A stretch of DNA of 64,000 nt from JAPLST01 sp964397565 (lineage in GTDB: Bacteria > Auribacterota > UBA3054 > JAPLST01), in contig CAYNJC010000004.1 in assembly GCA_964397565.1 (NCBI GenBank), forward strand, positions 106,014 to 170,013. Reading direction: 5' to 3'. The notes below the pieces were generated by a model. That model had not been told where the DNA came from. It saw nothing but the letters and a program-made list of their open reading frames with translations, and ran no database searches. The number at the start of each line of letters is the position of its first letter. The stretch's first letter is position 1. This document shows, one piece after another, positions 24,739-33,303 of the stretch. Made by a program: the position numbers and the translations under genes.

Positions 24739-25944
24739 ATGAGTAAAATGTCTTATCAACGAGCGTACGCCGCCCTTCTCGCCACGCGGCTTGACGAGCC
24801 GCGCCGCCACATCCAGATTGTGGCGGGCGCGCGGCAAGTGGGCAAGACAACACTGGTCAGCCATGTGCTGGAGACGTGCGGCCGACCGTACGTGTTCGTG
24901 TCCGCCGACGAGCCGGCGCTGCGCGATGCCGCATGGCTGGCCGCGCAGTGGGAGCGGGCACGCTTCACCGCTGCCGACGCCGGCAAGCACGGCGCCGTGC
25001 TCGCGCTGGACGAAGTGCAGAAAATCGCGGGGTGGTCGGAAACGGTGAAACGCTTGTGGGACGAGGACACCCGCGGTCGCCGGGCGCTGAAGGTGGTCCT
25101 GCTCGGCTCGTCCCAACTTCTCGTGCAACAAGGACTGAGCGAGAGTCTCGCGGGGCGTTTCGAGATTCTGCACCTGCCGCACTGGTCGCTGAGCGAAATG
25201 CAGGCTGCCTTTGATTTCACTCTCGAGCAATACTTGTATTTCGGTGGGTATCCTGGCGCGGCCCCGCTGGTGGACGATGCCATGCGGTGGCGGCGCTACG
25301 TGCTGGATGCGCTGGTCGAAACCACGCTGGCGCGCGATGTGCTGTTGATGACGCGGGTGGACAAGCCCGCGTTGCTGCGCCGGCTTTTCCACGTGGCCTG
25401 CAGTTATTCCGGGCAGGTGCTTTCCTATACGAAGATGTTGGGGCAGCTGCAAGATGCCGGCAACGCCACGACGCTTGCGCATTATCTCGACTTGCTGGCC
25501 GGCGCCGGCATGGTCGTCGGTCTACAGAAGTGTGCCGGCAACGTCGTGCGCCAGCGCGGCTCGAGCCCGAAGCTGCAGGTCATGAATACGGCTCTGATGA
25601 CCGCACTGGTGGGGTTGTCCTTTGCCGACGCGCGCGCCGACCGCGACTATTGGGGTCGCCTGACCGAGTCGGCTGTCGGCGCGCATCTGGTCAACGCAGC
25701 CGCATGCGGGCTGTGCGAGGTGTTCTACTGGCTGGACCGCGGCCGTGAGGTAGACTTCGTAGTGCGCGCTGGCCGCAAGCTTGTTGCCATCGAAGTCAAA
25801 AGCGGGCGCGCGCCGGCAAGGTTGCCGGGCCTCGCCGCGTTTGCAGAAACCCATCCCTCGGCCCGCCCCCTGCTGGTGGGTGGCGACGGGATCCCCCTCG
25901 CCGACTTTCTGTCGAAACCTGTGAAACACTGGCTGGCCGTTTGA
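24739..25944 (+). CDS. AAA ATPase with DUF4143 C-terminal domain
   Basis: The 401-residue protein has Walker A GARQVGKTT (about 31-39), Walker B VLALDEVQKI, and a sensor region VVLLGSSQLL. The DUF4143 part from about 240 contains LAHYLDLLAGAGMVVGLQK, and a PD-(D/E)XK-like nuclease-fold tail (DRGREVDFVVRAGRKLVAIEVKSG). This family is common, patchily distributed, and often linked to mobile DNA, but its function is not settled. Start at 24739; M4 at 24748 is an alternative. Strong promoter with operator-like dyad suggests autoregulation or control by an unlinked repressor. Confidence 0.87.
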   Translation: MSKMSYQRAYAALLATRLDEPRRHIQIVAGARQVGKTTLVSHVLETCGRPYVFVSADEPALRDAAWLAAQWERARFTAADAGKHGAVLALDEVQKIAGWSETVKRLWDEDTRGRRALKVVLLGSSQLLVQQGLSESLAGRFEILHLPHWSLSEMQAAFDFTLEQYLYFGGYPGAAPLVDDAMRWRRYVLDALVETTLARDVLLMTRVDKPALLRRLFHVACSYSGQVLSYTKMLGQLQDAGNATTLAHYLDLLAGAGMVVGLQKCAGNVVRQRGSSPKLQVMNTALMTALVGLSFADARADRDYWGRLTESAVGAHLVNAAACGLCEVFYWLDRGREVDFVVRAGRKLVAIEVKSGRAPARLPGLAAFAETHPSARPLLVGGDGIPLADFLSKPVKHWLAV

Positions 25945-26153
25945 CGCTGCGCCATGAGGCCACAAATTCTCGCGCCGCGCGATAATGCAGCGGTTTTCAG
26001 TTTTCAGTTTCCAGCTTCCATCCCTTCATCCACCCTTCCATTCTTCCGCCCTTCCAAATCTGCGTAGCCCTGAAGCTGTGGCAAAAAGCGGGCCAAAATG
26101 GTATACTCATCTGGCGGGCACGCGATGTGCCTTTGGTTTTCACGCGGTTTGCA
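25945..26153. repeat. CAGTTTTCAGTTTCCAG / CCTTCCATTC repeat tract and trpA promoter
   Basis: A tract of TTTTCAGTTTTCAGTTTCC and CTTCCA-type units (25993-26060) resembles tracts at 44236-44278 and 48800-48840. TGGTATACT (26099-26107) is a candidate extended -10 for trpA with TGGCAA 17 bp upstream as a weak -35. Confidence 0.5.
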
Positions 26154-26960
26154 ATGAATCGAATTGATGCACAATTTTCCCAAGTGCGCGCGGCGGGGCG
26201 GAAAGCATTTGTGCCGTTTATCACGGCCGGTGACCCGACGTTGGCGCGCACACGACAGCTGATCCTGGCACTGGCGGACGCCGGCGCGGATGTGATTGAG
26301 CTGGGTATCCCCTTTTCCGACCCGCTGGCGGACGGCAAGGCCAACCAAGAGGCGGCCGAGCGGGCCTTGCGCAATCACGTGACGCTGGCGCAGATCATCG
26401 CGCTGGTGGCCGAGGTGCGGCGTGAAATCCAGACGCCGATTATTTTCTATAGCTATCTCAATCTTATTTTCCAATACGGCTTTGCGCGCTTTGCCCACGA
26501 CGCGGCGGCCGCCGGCGTGGACGGCGTGCTGGTGCTCGACATGCCGCCGGAAGAGGCCGGCGAACTGCACGCCGCCTTGCACGCCGCGGATGTCCGCATG
26601 ATCTTTCTGATCGCGCCGACCAGCACGCCGGTGCGCGTCCGCATGATCGCGGCCCAGGCCAGCGGCTTCGTGTATTATGTGTCGCGCACCGGCGTGACCG
26701 GCGAGCGCACGGACGTAGCCGACGACATGTCCGCACAGATTGCGCAGATCCGCGCCTGCACCACACTGCCGATCATGGTCGGTTTTGGCGTCTCGACGCC
26801 GGCGCAGGCAGCCGAGATTGCGCAGGTGGCGGACGGCGTCGTGGTCGGCAGCGCGATTGTGCGCCGGATCGGCGCCGGCGGCGACAGCGACGCCATGGTG
26901 GCCGAGGTCATCACCTTTGTGCGCAGTTTGCGCGCTGCCTTGACCCCGGGACCACCATGA
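26154..26960 (+). CDS. trpA: Tryptophan synthase alpha chain
   Basis: Start at ATG 26154 gives 268 residues, the usual TrpA length; an in-frame GTG lies at 26127. The TIM-barrel signatures are present: FITAGDP, the catalytic Glu in VIELGIPFSDP and the catalytic Asp in DPLADG, then GVDGVLVLDMPPEE, and the phosphate-binding region GFGVSTPAQA with VVVGSAIV. It cleaves indole-3-glycerol phosphate to indole and G3P in complex with TrpB. No trpB is in the window. The loop after ADG reads KANQ where family members usually have PxIQ. It overlaps manC by ATGA. Confidence 0.9.
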   Translation: MNRIDAQFSQVRAAGRKAFVPFITAGDPTLARTRQLILALADAGADVIELGIPFSDPLADGKANQEAAERALRNHVTLAQIIALVAEVRREIQTPIIFYSYLNLIFQYGFARFAHDAAAAGVDGVLVLDMPPEEAGELHAALHAADVRMIFLIAPTSTPVRVRMIAAQASGFVYYVSRTGVTGERTDVADDMSAQIAQIRACTTLPIMVGFGVSTPAQAAEIAQVADGVVVGSAIVRRIGAGGDSDAMVAEVITFVRSLRAALTPGPP

Positions 26961-28060
26961 GCAACGACAGCATCCATGTTTGCATCATGGCAGGCGGCAA
27001 AGGCGAACGCTTTTGGCCGGTCAGCCGCGCAGCGCATCCGAAGCAATTAATGAACATTGTCGGCACGCGCAGCATGATTGCGGAAACCGTCGTGCGCAAT
27101 CAACACGTGACGTCGTTGGCGCAGGTGTATGTGGTGACGACCCAAGCACAGGCCGAGGCGGTAGCGCTGGCAGCCCCGGAACTGGCGCGGGCAAATATTA
27201 TTGGCGAGCCCTGTGGCAAGAACACCGCGCCGTGCATCGGCCTGATCTGCGCCTTGCTGGCGGCGCGCGACGCGGAGGCCGTGCTGGCAGTCGTGCCGGC
27301 CGACCACTGCATTCCGGACACGGCCCTGTACGCGCAGACCCTGCGCGATGCGGCCGCCCTGGCACGGCGCGAGCGGGCCTTGCTGACGATTGGGATTCAG
27401 CCGACGTTTGCGGAGACGGGCTATGGCTACATTCTGGCCGACGCGGCCGTCCCGTTTGACGGGGCAACCCGTTTTTCGCGCGTGGCGCAGTTCATTGAAA
27501 AGCCGCCGCGAGCGCGGGCGGAAGAATTGATCGCGACCGGCCGCGCCTTTTGGAACGCCGGCATGTTTGTCTTCCGCGTCGGCGACATGTTGGCGGCATT
27601 GACAACGCATGTGCCGGCGATGGCCGCGGGCCTCGCGGGCGTGACGGCGGCCGCGCGCACGGGCAACGAGCGCGAGGTGGCGGCGGCCATGGCGGCCTTG
27701 TACGCCGCGACACCGGCGATTTCGATTGACTATGCCGTGATGGAAAAGGCGACCAATGCGATCGTCGCGCACGGCGCATTTGTTTGGGACGATGTCGGCA
27801 GTTGGCTGGCGGTGGCGGCGCATTGGCCGCAGGACGCGCACGGCAACGCGACGCGCGGCGACGTGCTGGCGCTGGATGCGCGTGGCTGCGTGTTGCGCAA
27901 TGACGCGCCCGGAATTGTCGCCGTGCTGGGCCTGCAGGATGTCGTGGTGGTGCGGACGGCCGACGCCGTCCTGGTCTGCCCGAAAGACCGCGCCCAGGAT
28001 GTGAAAAAGATCGTGCAGGCGTTGCAGGCTGCGCCGGCAACCCGCGGCTTGGTGGAGTAA
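26957..28060 (+). CDS. manC: Mannose-1-phosphate guanylyltransferase
   Basis: 367 residues starting within the trpA stop (ATGA at 26957). The nucleotidyltransferase signature MAGGKGERFWPVSR and the following PKQ are clear, with VVPADHCIPD, GYGYI, FIEKPPRARA and FWNAGMFVF further on, and SIDYAVMEKATN near residue 258. It is a single-domain GMP-type enzyme without the C-terminal isomerase cupin. It makes GDP-mannose for envelope glycans. The order trpA-manC-ruvX with 6 nt or less between genes suggests one transcript. Confidence 0.9.
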   Translation: MSNDSIHVCIMAGGKGERFWPVSRAAHPKQLMNIVGTRSMIAETVVRNQHVTSLAQVYVVTTQAQAEAVALAAPELARANIIGEPCGKNTAPCIGLICALLAARDAEAVLAVVPADHCIPDTALYAQTLRDAAALARRERALLTIGIQPTFAETGYGYILADAAVPFDGATRFSRVAQFIEKPPRARAEELIATGRAFWNAGMFVFRVGDMLAALTTHVPAMAAGLAGVTAAARTGNEREVAAAMAALYAATPAISIDYAVMEKATNAIVAHGAFVWDDVGSWLAVAAHWPQDAHGNATRGDVLALDARGCVLRNDAPGIVAVLGLQDVVVVRTADAVLVCPKDRAQDVKKIVQALQAAPATRGLVE

Positions 28061-28066
28061 CGGACG

Positions 28067-28516
28067 ATGCGGGTCTTGGCCGTTGATTTGGGCACGGTGC
28101 GGATGGGGTTTGCGATTTCCGACCCGCTCGGCTTTACCGCGCAGCCGCTCGAGACGCGCCCGGGCGGCGCGGTGCGCCAGATGTGCCGCACCATTCTGGA
28201 CGAGGTCTTTGAGTATGAACATGCCAGCGAAGCGAACCGGGTCGGCACGGTTATCATTGGCAACGCGATTCATCTGAATGGCCAGCCGAGTGAAATGAGC
28301 AAATGCGCGCAGGAGTGTGTGCGCCTGCTGCGCATTTACGTGCGGCAGCATATCCCCCGGCAGATTGCCGTCCTGTTGTGGGATGAACGCCTGACCTCCG
28401 TCCAGGCGGAAAATATCATGATTGAGGGCGGCGCGTCGCGACGGACGCGGCAGTTCAAGAAAGACCAAGTCGCGGCGCAACTCATTTTGGAAGGATACCT
28501 CGATGCGCAACGTTAG
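28067..28516 (+). CDS. ruvX: Holliday junction resolvase-like RuvX (YqgF)
   Basis: The 149-residue protein has the YqgF RNase H-like core: VLAVDLGTVRMGFAISD at the N-terminus, VGTVIIGNAIHLNGQ, LLWDERLTSVQAE and a C-terminal KKDQVAAQLILEGYLD. This family processes pre-16S rRNA 5' ends and resolves junctions. It lies 6 nt after manC. Its 3' end overlaps the start of the following lipoprotein gene by 14 nt. Confidence 0.9.
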   Translation: MRVLAVDLGTVRMGFAISDPLGFTAQPLETRPGGAVRQMCRTILDEVFEYEHASEANRVGTVIIGNAIHLNGQPSEMSKCAQECVRLLRIYVRQHIPRQIAVLLWDERLTSVQAENIMIEGGASRRTRQFKKDQVAAQLILEGYLDAQR

Positions 28517-29165
28517 AGAACTTCAGCCGCGCTGGATGCGCGCTCTGGCGACGTGTGGCGCGCTGGCCTGGCTGGTCTGCGCCGGCTGCACCTATCTGGC
28601 CTACATTCCCTTGCTGATTTTTGCGCCGTTCATTCCGCTGATCCAATTAGCCATCAAAGTGGCCGCGCGCTACGGCCCGCTGTTGCTGATGCTGGCGGAA
28701 GTGGATCCGGCGATGACGCCCGGCGCGCCCTGCATGATCGCGGCCGAGCCGCGTGCACTGACCAGCGACATGGTGCTGCCGGAGCTGGAGACCGTGTTGC
28801 AGCGCGAGGCCGCGCAGAACGACGCCTTGCGCGCCGTGACCCTGGTGGACATTGCGCGACTGACGCCGGAATGGATCGAGGCCGAAGTGCAGCGCGCGCA
28901 ACGGCGCGGCTGGCGCGTGCGGGCCATCTTTGTCGACAGTCGGGCGGCGGCGGGCGGCGCCGGCTTGACGCCGGAAACTATTGCGGCGCTGACCGCGCGC
29001 GGAGTGCAGGTGCGCGCCGGTGGCGCCGTCGCCGCGCGCGTGGCGGGCGCGCCGGCCCAGGTCGTCTCGATGAATCCGCCGGTACCGGAACACATCAGCA
29101 CGGGTGAAGCCGCCTTGTTGGGCGCGCTGGCCGGGCCGCCCAGTGCGGCGGCGCAGGGGTCGTGA
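28503..29165 (+). CDS. Putative lipoprotein or membrane protein, function unknown
   Basis: Start at 28503 inside ruvX gives 220 residues. An N-terminal hydrophobic segment contains WLVCAGC, a poor but possible lipobox, followed by a second hydrophobic stretch (YLAYIPLLIFAPFIPLIQLAI). The rest (about 60-215) is Ala-rich and includes TLVDIARLTPEWIEAEVQRA and RVRAIFVDSR, a possible small alpha/beta domain. I do not recognise it. It ends in an overlap with the first of three paralogous exported proteins. Confidence 0.6.
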   Translation: MRNVRELQPRWMRALATCGALAWLVCAGCTYLAYIPLLIFAPFIPLIQLAIKVAARYGPLLLMLAEVDPAMTPGAPCMIAAEPRALTSDMVLPELETVLQREAAQNDALRAVTLVDIARLTPEWIEAEVQRAQRRGWRVRAIFVDSRAAAGGAGLTPETIAALTARGVQVRAGGAVAARVAGAPAQVVSMNPPVPEHISTGEAALLGALAGPPSAAAQGS

Positions 29166-30001
29166 GTTTTATGTCGTGGCGCGGGACAGGCGGCCTTGCG
29201 CTGCTGCTGGCGACCAGCGCCGCAACGTTGCTGGCCATTACCATCACGTTCCGCAACGGCACGACGCAGACGGGCGAGATCGTCCGCATGGATGACACCA
29301 ATCTAACATTGAAAACCAGTCTGGGCGAGAAAACCTATTTATGGCGCGCATTGAAGAATAAAAGCATTCAAGACGCGCATCCGGCGTTGTACGCCCGGCT
29401 GCTCGCGGCGGCCCAGGCGCGGCAACAAGCGCCGGCCAACGCGCCAACCAATCAGCCTGTGTTGGTCGCGGTCGCGGCGCGTGGCGATGCGTCCACGGCC
29501 AGCGCGCCGGAGGATTTGCGCACGGTCAGTCTGGGCGTGGACACAGATTTGAAAAAACAAGGCTACAGGCGCGCGCCGGTCAGCAAGGGCATGAGAAAAC
29601 GCGGCTGGGACATGGTCAGCAGACGCACGTGTCATGGCACCCTCGTGCTGCAATTGCGCGGCCTGAATGCAACCAAAATGTACGGTGTGCGCACCACGTT
29701 TGCCGTCCATTTGAAGGGTGAACTCAAAGGCGGCCTGGCGAAACCAACGGACGCGCCGACACAGATTGCGCCCGGTAGCGCCACGCTGACGTTGACCAAT
29801 CAGGCCAGTGCGCGGCTGGATTTCTTGACCCAGTCTTACACCGAGGAAAAGCGGCGCGCGGTTAAATCTGACTACACCAGCACGGCCACGACAACGTTTG
29901 ATGCCGATTATTGGGACATCAAGATTTGGATCAATGAGACGCTGGTCTACACCGAAGAGAACGACAAGAAGCCCGAATATTTCCACGTGCAGAAACTGTA
30001 A
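29162..30001 (+). CDS. Exported protein of an unknown family, paralogue 1 of 3
   Basis: Starts at GTG 29162 (GTGA overlap) or ATG 29171; about 279 residues with a signal peptide. A small N-terminal beta module (ITITFRNGTTQTGEIVRMDD, TNLTLKTSLGEKTYLWR) looks like an SH3-type fold, followed by IQDAHPALYARLL. The C-terminal half is a beta domain ending DYWDIKIWINETLVYTEE. Unlike the other two it has an Ala/Pro/Gln-rich linker (about 82-115) and lacks the GGKW-KK block. Function unknown. Confidence 0.72.
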   Translation: MSFMSWRGTGGLALLLATSAATLLAITITFRNGTTQTGEIVRMDDTNLTLKTSLGEKTYLWRALKNKSIQDAHPALYARLLAAAQARQQAPANAPTNQPVLVAVAARGDASTASAPEDLRTVSLGVDTDLKKQGYRRAPVSKGMRKRGWDMVSRRTCHGTLVLQLRGLNATKMYGVRTTFAVHLKGELKGGLAKPTDAPTQIAPGSATLTLTNQASARLDFLTQSYTEEKRRAVKSDYTSTATTTFDADYWDIKIWINETLVYTEENDKKPEYFHVQKL

Positions 30002-30019
30002 CGCCGAACAAAGGATCGC

Positions 30020-30799
30020 ATGAGAACCATGGTATGTCTGCTGGTGGTCAGTGGCGCGCTGTTGTGCAGCGCGGTGACAATCACGTATCGCGACGGGCAT
30101 GCGATGGTGTGCGATGTGTTGTCAAAAGATGACACCAATCTGATTGTGCGTACGATTAAGGGCGTGCAAACGAACACCTGGCGGGAGCTTACCACCGCGT
30201 CGTTCAAAGCCGTGCACCCGGAGCTGTTTGCGCGGCTGACGCAGCAGATGCTCGAACGCAAGAAACAGTACAACGACGAGATGAAAGCCAAGGGTCTGAT
30301 CCAAGTCGGTGGCAAATGGGTGGACAAGAAGGACTATGAGCTGAAAGCGCTGGCGCGCGTCAAGCTGAATGTGGTGACGACCGAAAGCGTCGGCAAATAC
30401 AGTGAAGTGGAACGCATTGAAGGCGGTTCCAAATCAAAGCGGACCAAGTGCGGCGTGCTGAAAATCAAATTAGATTCGCTGGACAACACCCGCAGTTACA
30501 CCGTGCGCGTGCAGTACACCCTGTACATCAGCCAAGCAGAGACCAAGGACGTTCAGGAAGTGGACAAAGACGCGGTGAAGCAAGAGACGATCCGCAAAGA
30601 GTATGCGCACGCCATGAAAATTCGCACCACGCCCGTGGACGAGTACAAGGAGGTGCTGCGCGGCGTGCGGGGCATCTCGGCCACAGAGCGCAAGATCGGC
30701 GTTCAAGGATGGGACGTCAAAATCTGGCTGAACAAGACCTTGGTTTATGAGCAGACGCGCGACAGCAAGCCGGTCTATCACTCCGTCACGAAATGGTAA
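30020..30799 (+). CDS. Exported protein of an unknown family, paralogue 2 of 3
   Basis: The 259-residue protein has a short signal peptide (MRTMVCLLVVSGALLCS). The N-terminal module TYRDGHAMVCDVLSKDDTN leads into AVHPELFARL. A helical ERKKQYNDEMKAKG segment and IQVGGKWVDKKDYE follow, and a C-terminal beta domain ends WDVKIWLNKTLVYEQTR. It is close to paralogue 3 along its whole length, including near-identical DNA at the 5' end, so the pair arose by tandem duplication. Confidence 0.75.
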   Translation: MRTMVCLLVVSGALLCSAVTITYRDGHAMVCDVLSKDDTNLIVRTIKGVQTNTWRELTTASFKAVHPELFARLTQQMLERKKQYNDEMKAKGLIQVGGKWVDKKDYELKALARVKLNVVTTESVGKYSEVERIEGGSKSKRTKCGVLKIKLDSLDNTRSYTVRVQYTLYISQAETKDVQEVDKDAVKQETIRKEYAHAMKIRTTPVDEYKEVLRGVRGISATERKIGVQGWDVKIWLNKTLVYEQTRDSKPVYHSVTKW

Positions 30800-30843
30800 T
30801 TGGCGCGGTCATTGCATGACCGGCGCATAGCCGTGAGACAACC

Positions 30844-31650
30844 ATGAAGATGACCATGGCAGGGATGGCAGTCCTCGCTGCCGTGCTGATGTGCAGCGCG
30901 GTGACGATCACGTATCGCGACGGGCATGCGCTGGTGTGCGATGTGCTGGCAAAAGATGATACCAACCTGATCGTGCGCACGGTCAAGGGTGTGCAAACCA
31001 ACAGTTGGCGGCAGCTGGCGCCGGCGTCGATTAAGGCCGTGCATCCGGCGCTGTTTGCGCGGCTGATGCAGCAGGCGCTCGCGCGCAAGCAACAGCAGGC
31101 CGACGAGATGAAGGCCAAGGGCATGATCCTGGTCGGCGGCAAATGGATCAGTAAGAAGGAGGACGATGCAAAAGCGCTGGCGCGCGTGTGCGTGAATGTT
31201 GTCACGACAGAAAAGGTGGGGGTTTTCAAGCAGAAGCAGGCCCAAGATGACACGGGAACTCGGCAATACAGCCGCCAGAGTTGCGGGCTGGTCAAAATCA
31301 CCTTGGACAGCTTGGACGCTGCGCGCACATATGTGTTGCGCGTGCAGTATGCATGTTGCGCGGTATATGATGCGAAGCAGCGGCAACAAAGTAAAGAAAT
31401 AGTAAAGGAAGAGACCATCAGCAGGCAAAGAGGCGCCACCTATGAATTCTGTTCAGAGCCCTACAATGAATACAAGATAACCACCCGCGGTGGCATCAGC
31501 GTTTCAGGTGAAGATGGCAAAAACAGAAGGAATATTATCCATGATGTGAAAGTGGAAAACTGGCAGGTGAAATTGTGGCTGGATGACACGCTGGTGTACG
31601 AAACAACCCGCGACGGCCAAGAGCACTATTATCTAGTAACAAAGCAATAA
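30844..31650 (+). CDS. Exported protein of an unknown family, paralogue 3 of 3
   Basis: 268 residues, starting MKMTMAGMAVLAAVLMCS. It shares VTITYRDGHA, DDTNLIVRTVKGVQTN, IKAVHPALFARL, GGKWISKKEDD and WQVKLWLDDTLVYETTR with paralogue 2. The middle-to-late part (about 180-225) has diverged and is Gln/Arg/Ser-rich. The last copy sits 22 nt upstream of argG, so argG may be transcribed with the cluster. Confidence 0.75.
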   Translation: MKMTMAGMAVLAAVLMCSAVTITYRDGHALVCDVLAKDDTNLIVRTVKGVQTNSWRQLAPASIKAVHPALFARLMQQALARKQQQADEMKAKGMILVGGKWISKKEDDAKALARVCVNVVTTEKVGVFKQKQAQDDTGTRQYSRQSCGLVKITLDSLDAARTYVLRVQYACCAVYDAKQRQQSKEIVKEETISRQRGATYEFCSEPYNEYKITTRGGISVSGEDGKNRRNIIHDVKVENWQVKLWLDDTLVYETTRDGQEHYYLVTKQ

Positions 31651-31672
31651 CCCCGACAGATACAAGGCTTGT

Positions 31673-32881
31673 ATGGCACGACCCAAAGTAGTTCTGGCGT
31701 ATTCCGGCGGACTGGACACGTCGGTGATTTTAAAATGGCTGATCGAAAAAGGCTATGACGTCATCGCCTACGCCGCGGATCTCGGGCAGGGCAAGGAGCT
31801 GGCGCCGGTGCGCGCCAAGGCGCTCAAGACCGGCGCGTCAAAAGTCTACATCGAAGACCTGCGCAGCGAGTTTGTGCGCGATTATGTCTGGTGGATGGTC
31901 AAATGGAATGCCTGTTATGAAGGCCTGTACATGCTTGGCACCAGCATTGCCCGGCCGCTGATCGCCAAACGCCAGATTGAGATCGCGCGCAAAGAGAACG
32001 CCGCCTCTATCGCGCACGGCGCCACCGGCAAAGGCAACGACCAAGTTCGCTTTGAATTAACCTGCTATGCGCTCGAGCCGGACATCAACGTGATTGCGCC
32101 GTGGCGCGACCCGTCCTGGACGCTCAATTCGCGCAGCAAGATGATTGCTTACGCCAAGAAGCACGGCATTCCCGTGCCGGTCTCGAACGCGAAGCCGTAC
32201 AGCTCCGACCGCAATCTGCTGCACATCAGTTTCGAGAGCGGCATCCTCGAGGACCCGTGGCGCGAGCCGCCGGCCGACATGTTTCAAATGAGCGTCGCGC
32301 CCGAACGGGCGCCGAACAAGCCCCAGTACATCGAAGTGGGCTTTGAAAAGGGCGCGCCGGTGGCGTTGAACGGCAAACGCCTTGCGCCGGTGCCCTTGCT
32401 TGAAACGCTCAACAAGCTGGGTGGCACGCATGGCATTGGCCGGGTGGACCTGGTCGAGAATCGTTTTGTCGGCATGAAATCGCGCGGCGTGTACGAGACG
32501 CCCGGCGGCACGATTCTGTACGCGGCGCATCGCGCGGTCGAATCGTTGACGATGGATCGCGAAGTGATGTTGCAGCGCGACGCGTTGATGCCGAAGTTCG
32601 CGCAGTTGGTGTACAACGGCTTCTGGTTCTCGCCGGAAATGGAGGCGCTCAAGGCCTTCATCATCGCGGCGCAGAAGAACGTGACCGGCGTGGCACGGCT
32701 CAAATTGTACAAAGGCAATTGCATTGTGGCAGGCCGCAAATCGCCCTGCTCGCTGTATGATCCCCGCCTCGCGACATTTGAGGAAGACCGTGTCTACAAT
32801 CAGGCCGACGCGACCGGCTTCATCCGCCTGAACGCCTTGCGCCTGCGCATTGGCGCACGCGTGCGCCGCAAACGCAAATAG
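31673..32881 (+). CDS. argG: Argininosuccinate synthase
   Basis: The 402-residue protein is full length. It has the N-type ATP pyrophosphatase P-loop VLAYSGGLDTSV, then the HGATGKGNDQVRFEL and DPSWTLNSRSK segments, SFESGILEDPW, and GIGRVDLVENRFVGMKSRG. It condenses citrulline and aspartate in arginine synthesis. AAGG sits about 7 nt before the ATG. The C-terminus is basic (RIGARVRRKRK). No argH or other arg genes are in the window. Confidence 0.95.
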   Translation: MARPKVVLAYSGGLDTSVILKWLIEKGYDVIAYAADLGQGKELAPVRAKALKTGASKVYIEDLRSEFVRDYVWWMVKWNACYEGLYMLGTSIARPLIAKRQIEIARKENAASIAHGATGKGNDQVRFELTCYALEPDINVIAPWRDPSWTLNSRSKMIAYAKKHGIPVPVSNAKPYSSDRNLLHISFESGILEDPWREPPADMFQMSVAPERAPNKPQYIEVGFEKGAPVALNGKRLAPVPLLETLNKLGGTHGIGRVDLVENRFVGMKSRGVYETPGGTILYAAHRAVESLTMDREVMLQRDALMPKFAQLVYNGFWFSPEMEALKAFIIAAQKNVTGVARLKLYKGNCIVAGRKSPCSLYDPRLATFEEDRVYNQADATGFIRLNALRLRIGARVRRKRK

Positions 32882-33131
32882 CCGTTGCCGCCAAAGGCAC
32901 GCCGACACGAAGCTTGTTCAATGGTAGATCTTGGCAATGCAAAGCGGGAGGCGGTTGAGTTGGCGATTTTCTCCTGCCGCCGACGCGCCGCCTGCCGGCT
33001 CTGCGCGCGCTCCGCGCCTGCGCGTGAGAAAATGTCTGGCTGCTGCTGAACTTCAACGTTGCCCCTTCAACCTGCTATGACACAAAAGTCGGTGGGATTA
33101 CGCGGATGGTGCAACAGGATGGTGCATACCA
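32882..33131. other. Intergenic region without a supported gene
   Basis: The stretch contains GC-rich inverted segments (GCTCTGCGCGCGCTCCGCGCC near 33000) that could terminate argG transcription. A short open frame at 33059-33313 crosses the downstream promoter and has no recognisable features. Confidence 0.4.
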
Positions 33132-33160
33132 TTGCTTATGCGACCGGGCAATGGTATACT
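33132..33160 (+). promoter_or_regulatory. Candidate promoter of the sensor operon
   Basis: TTGCTT (33132-33137) and TATACT (33155-33160) are spaced by 17 bp, and the -10 is extended (TGGTATACT). The leader to the substrate-binding protein would be about 140 nt. Confidence 0.6.
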
Positions 33161-33303
33161 ATTTGTATTGATCTGTGTGGGAGTGCCCAGCGAAAATGGG
33201 ATAAGACGCACACACAGATAAAGCGGAACGCGGTGCGGCTGGCCGGCGCGCACTTCATCACCGATTTCATCGCAGAAATCTCGCCACGCCATACACCGGG
33301 AGA

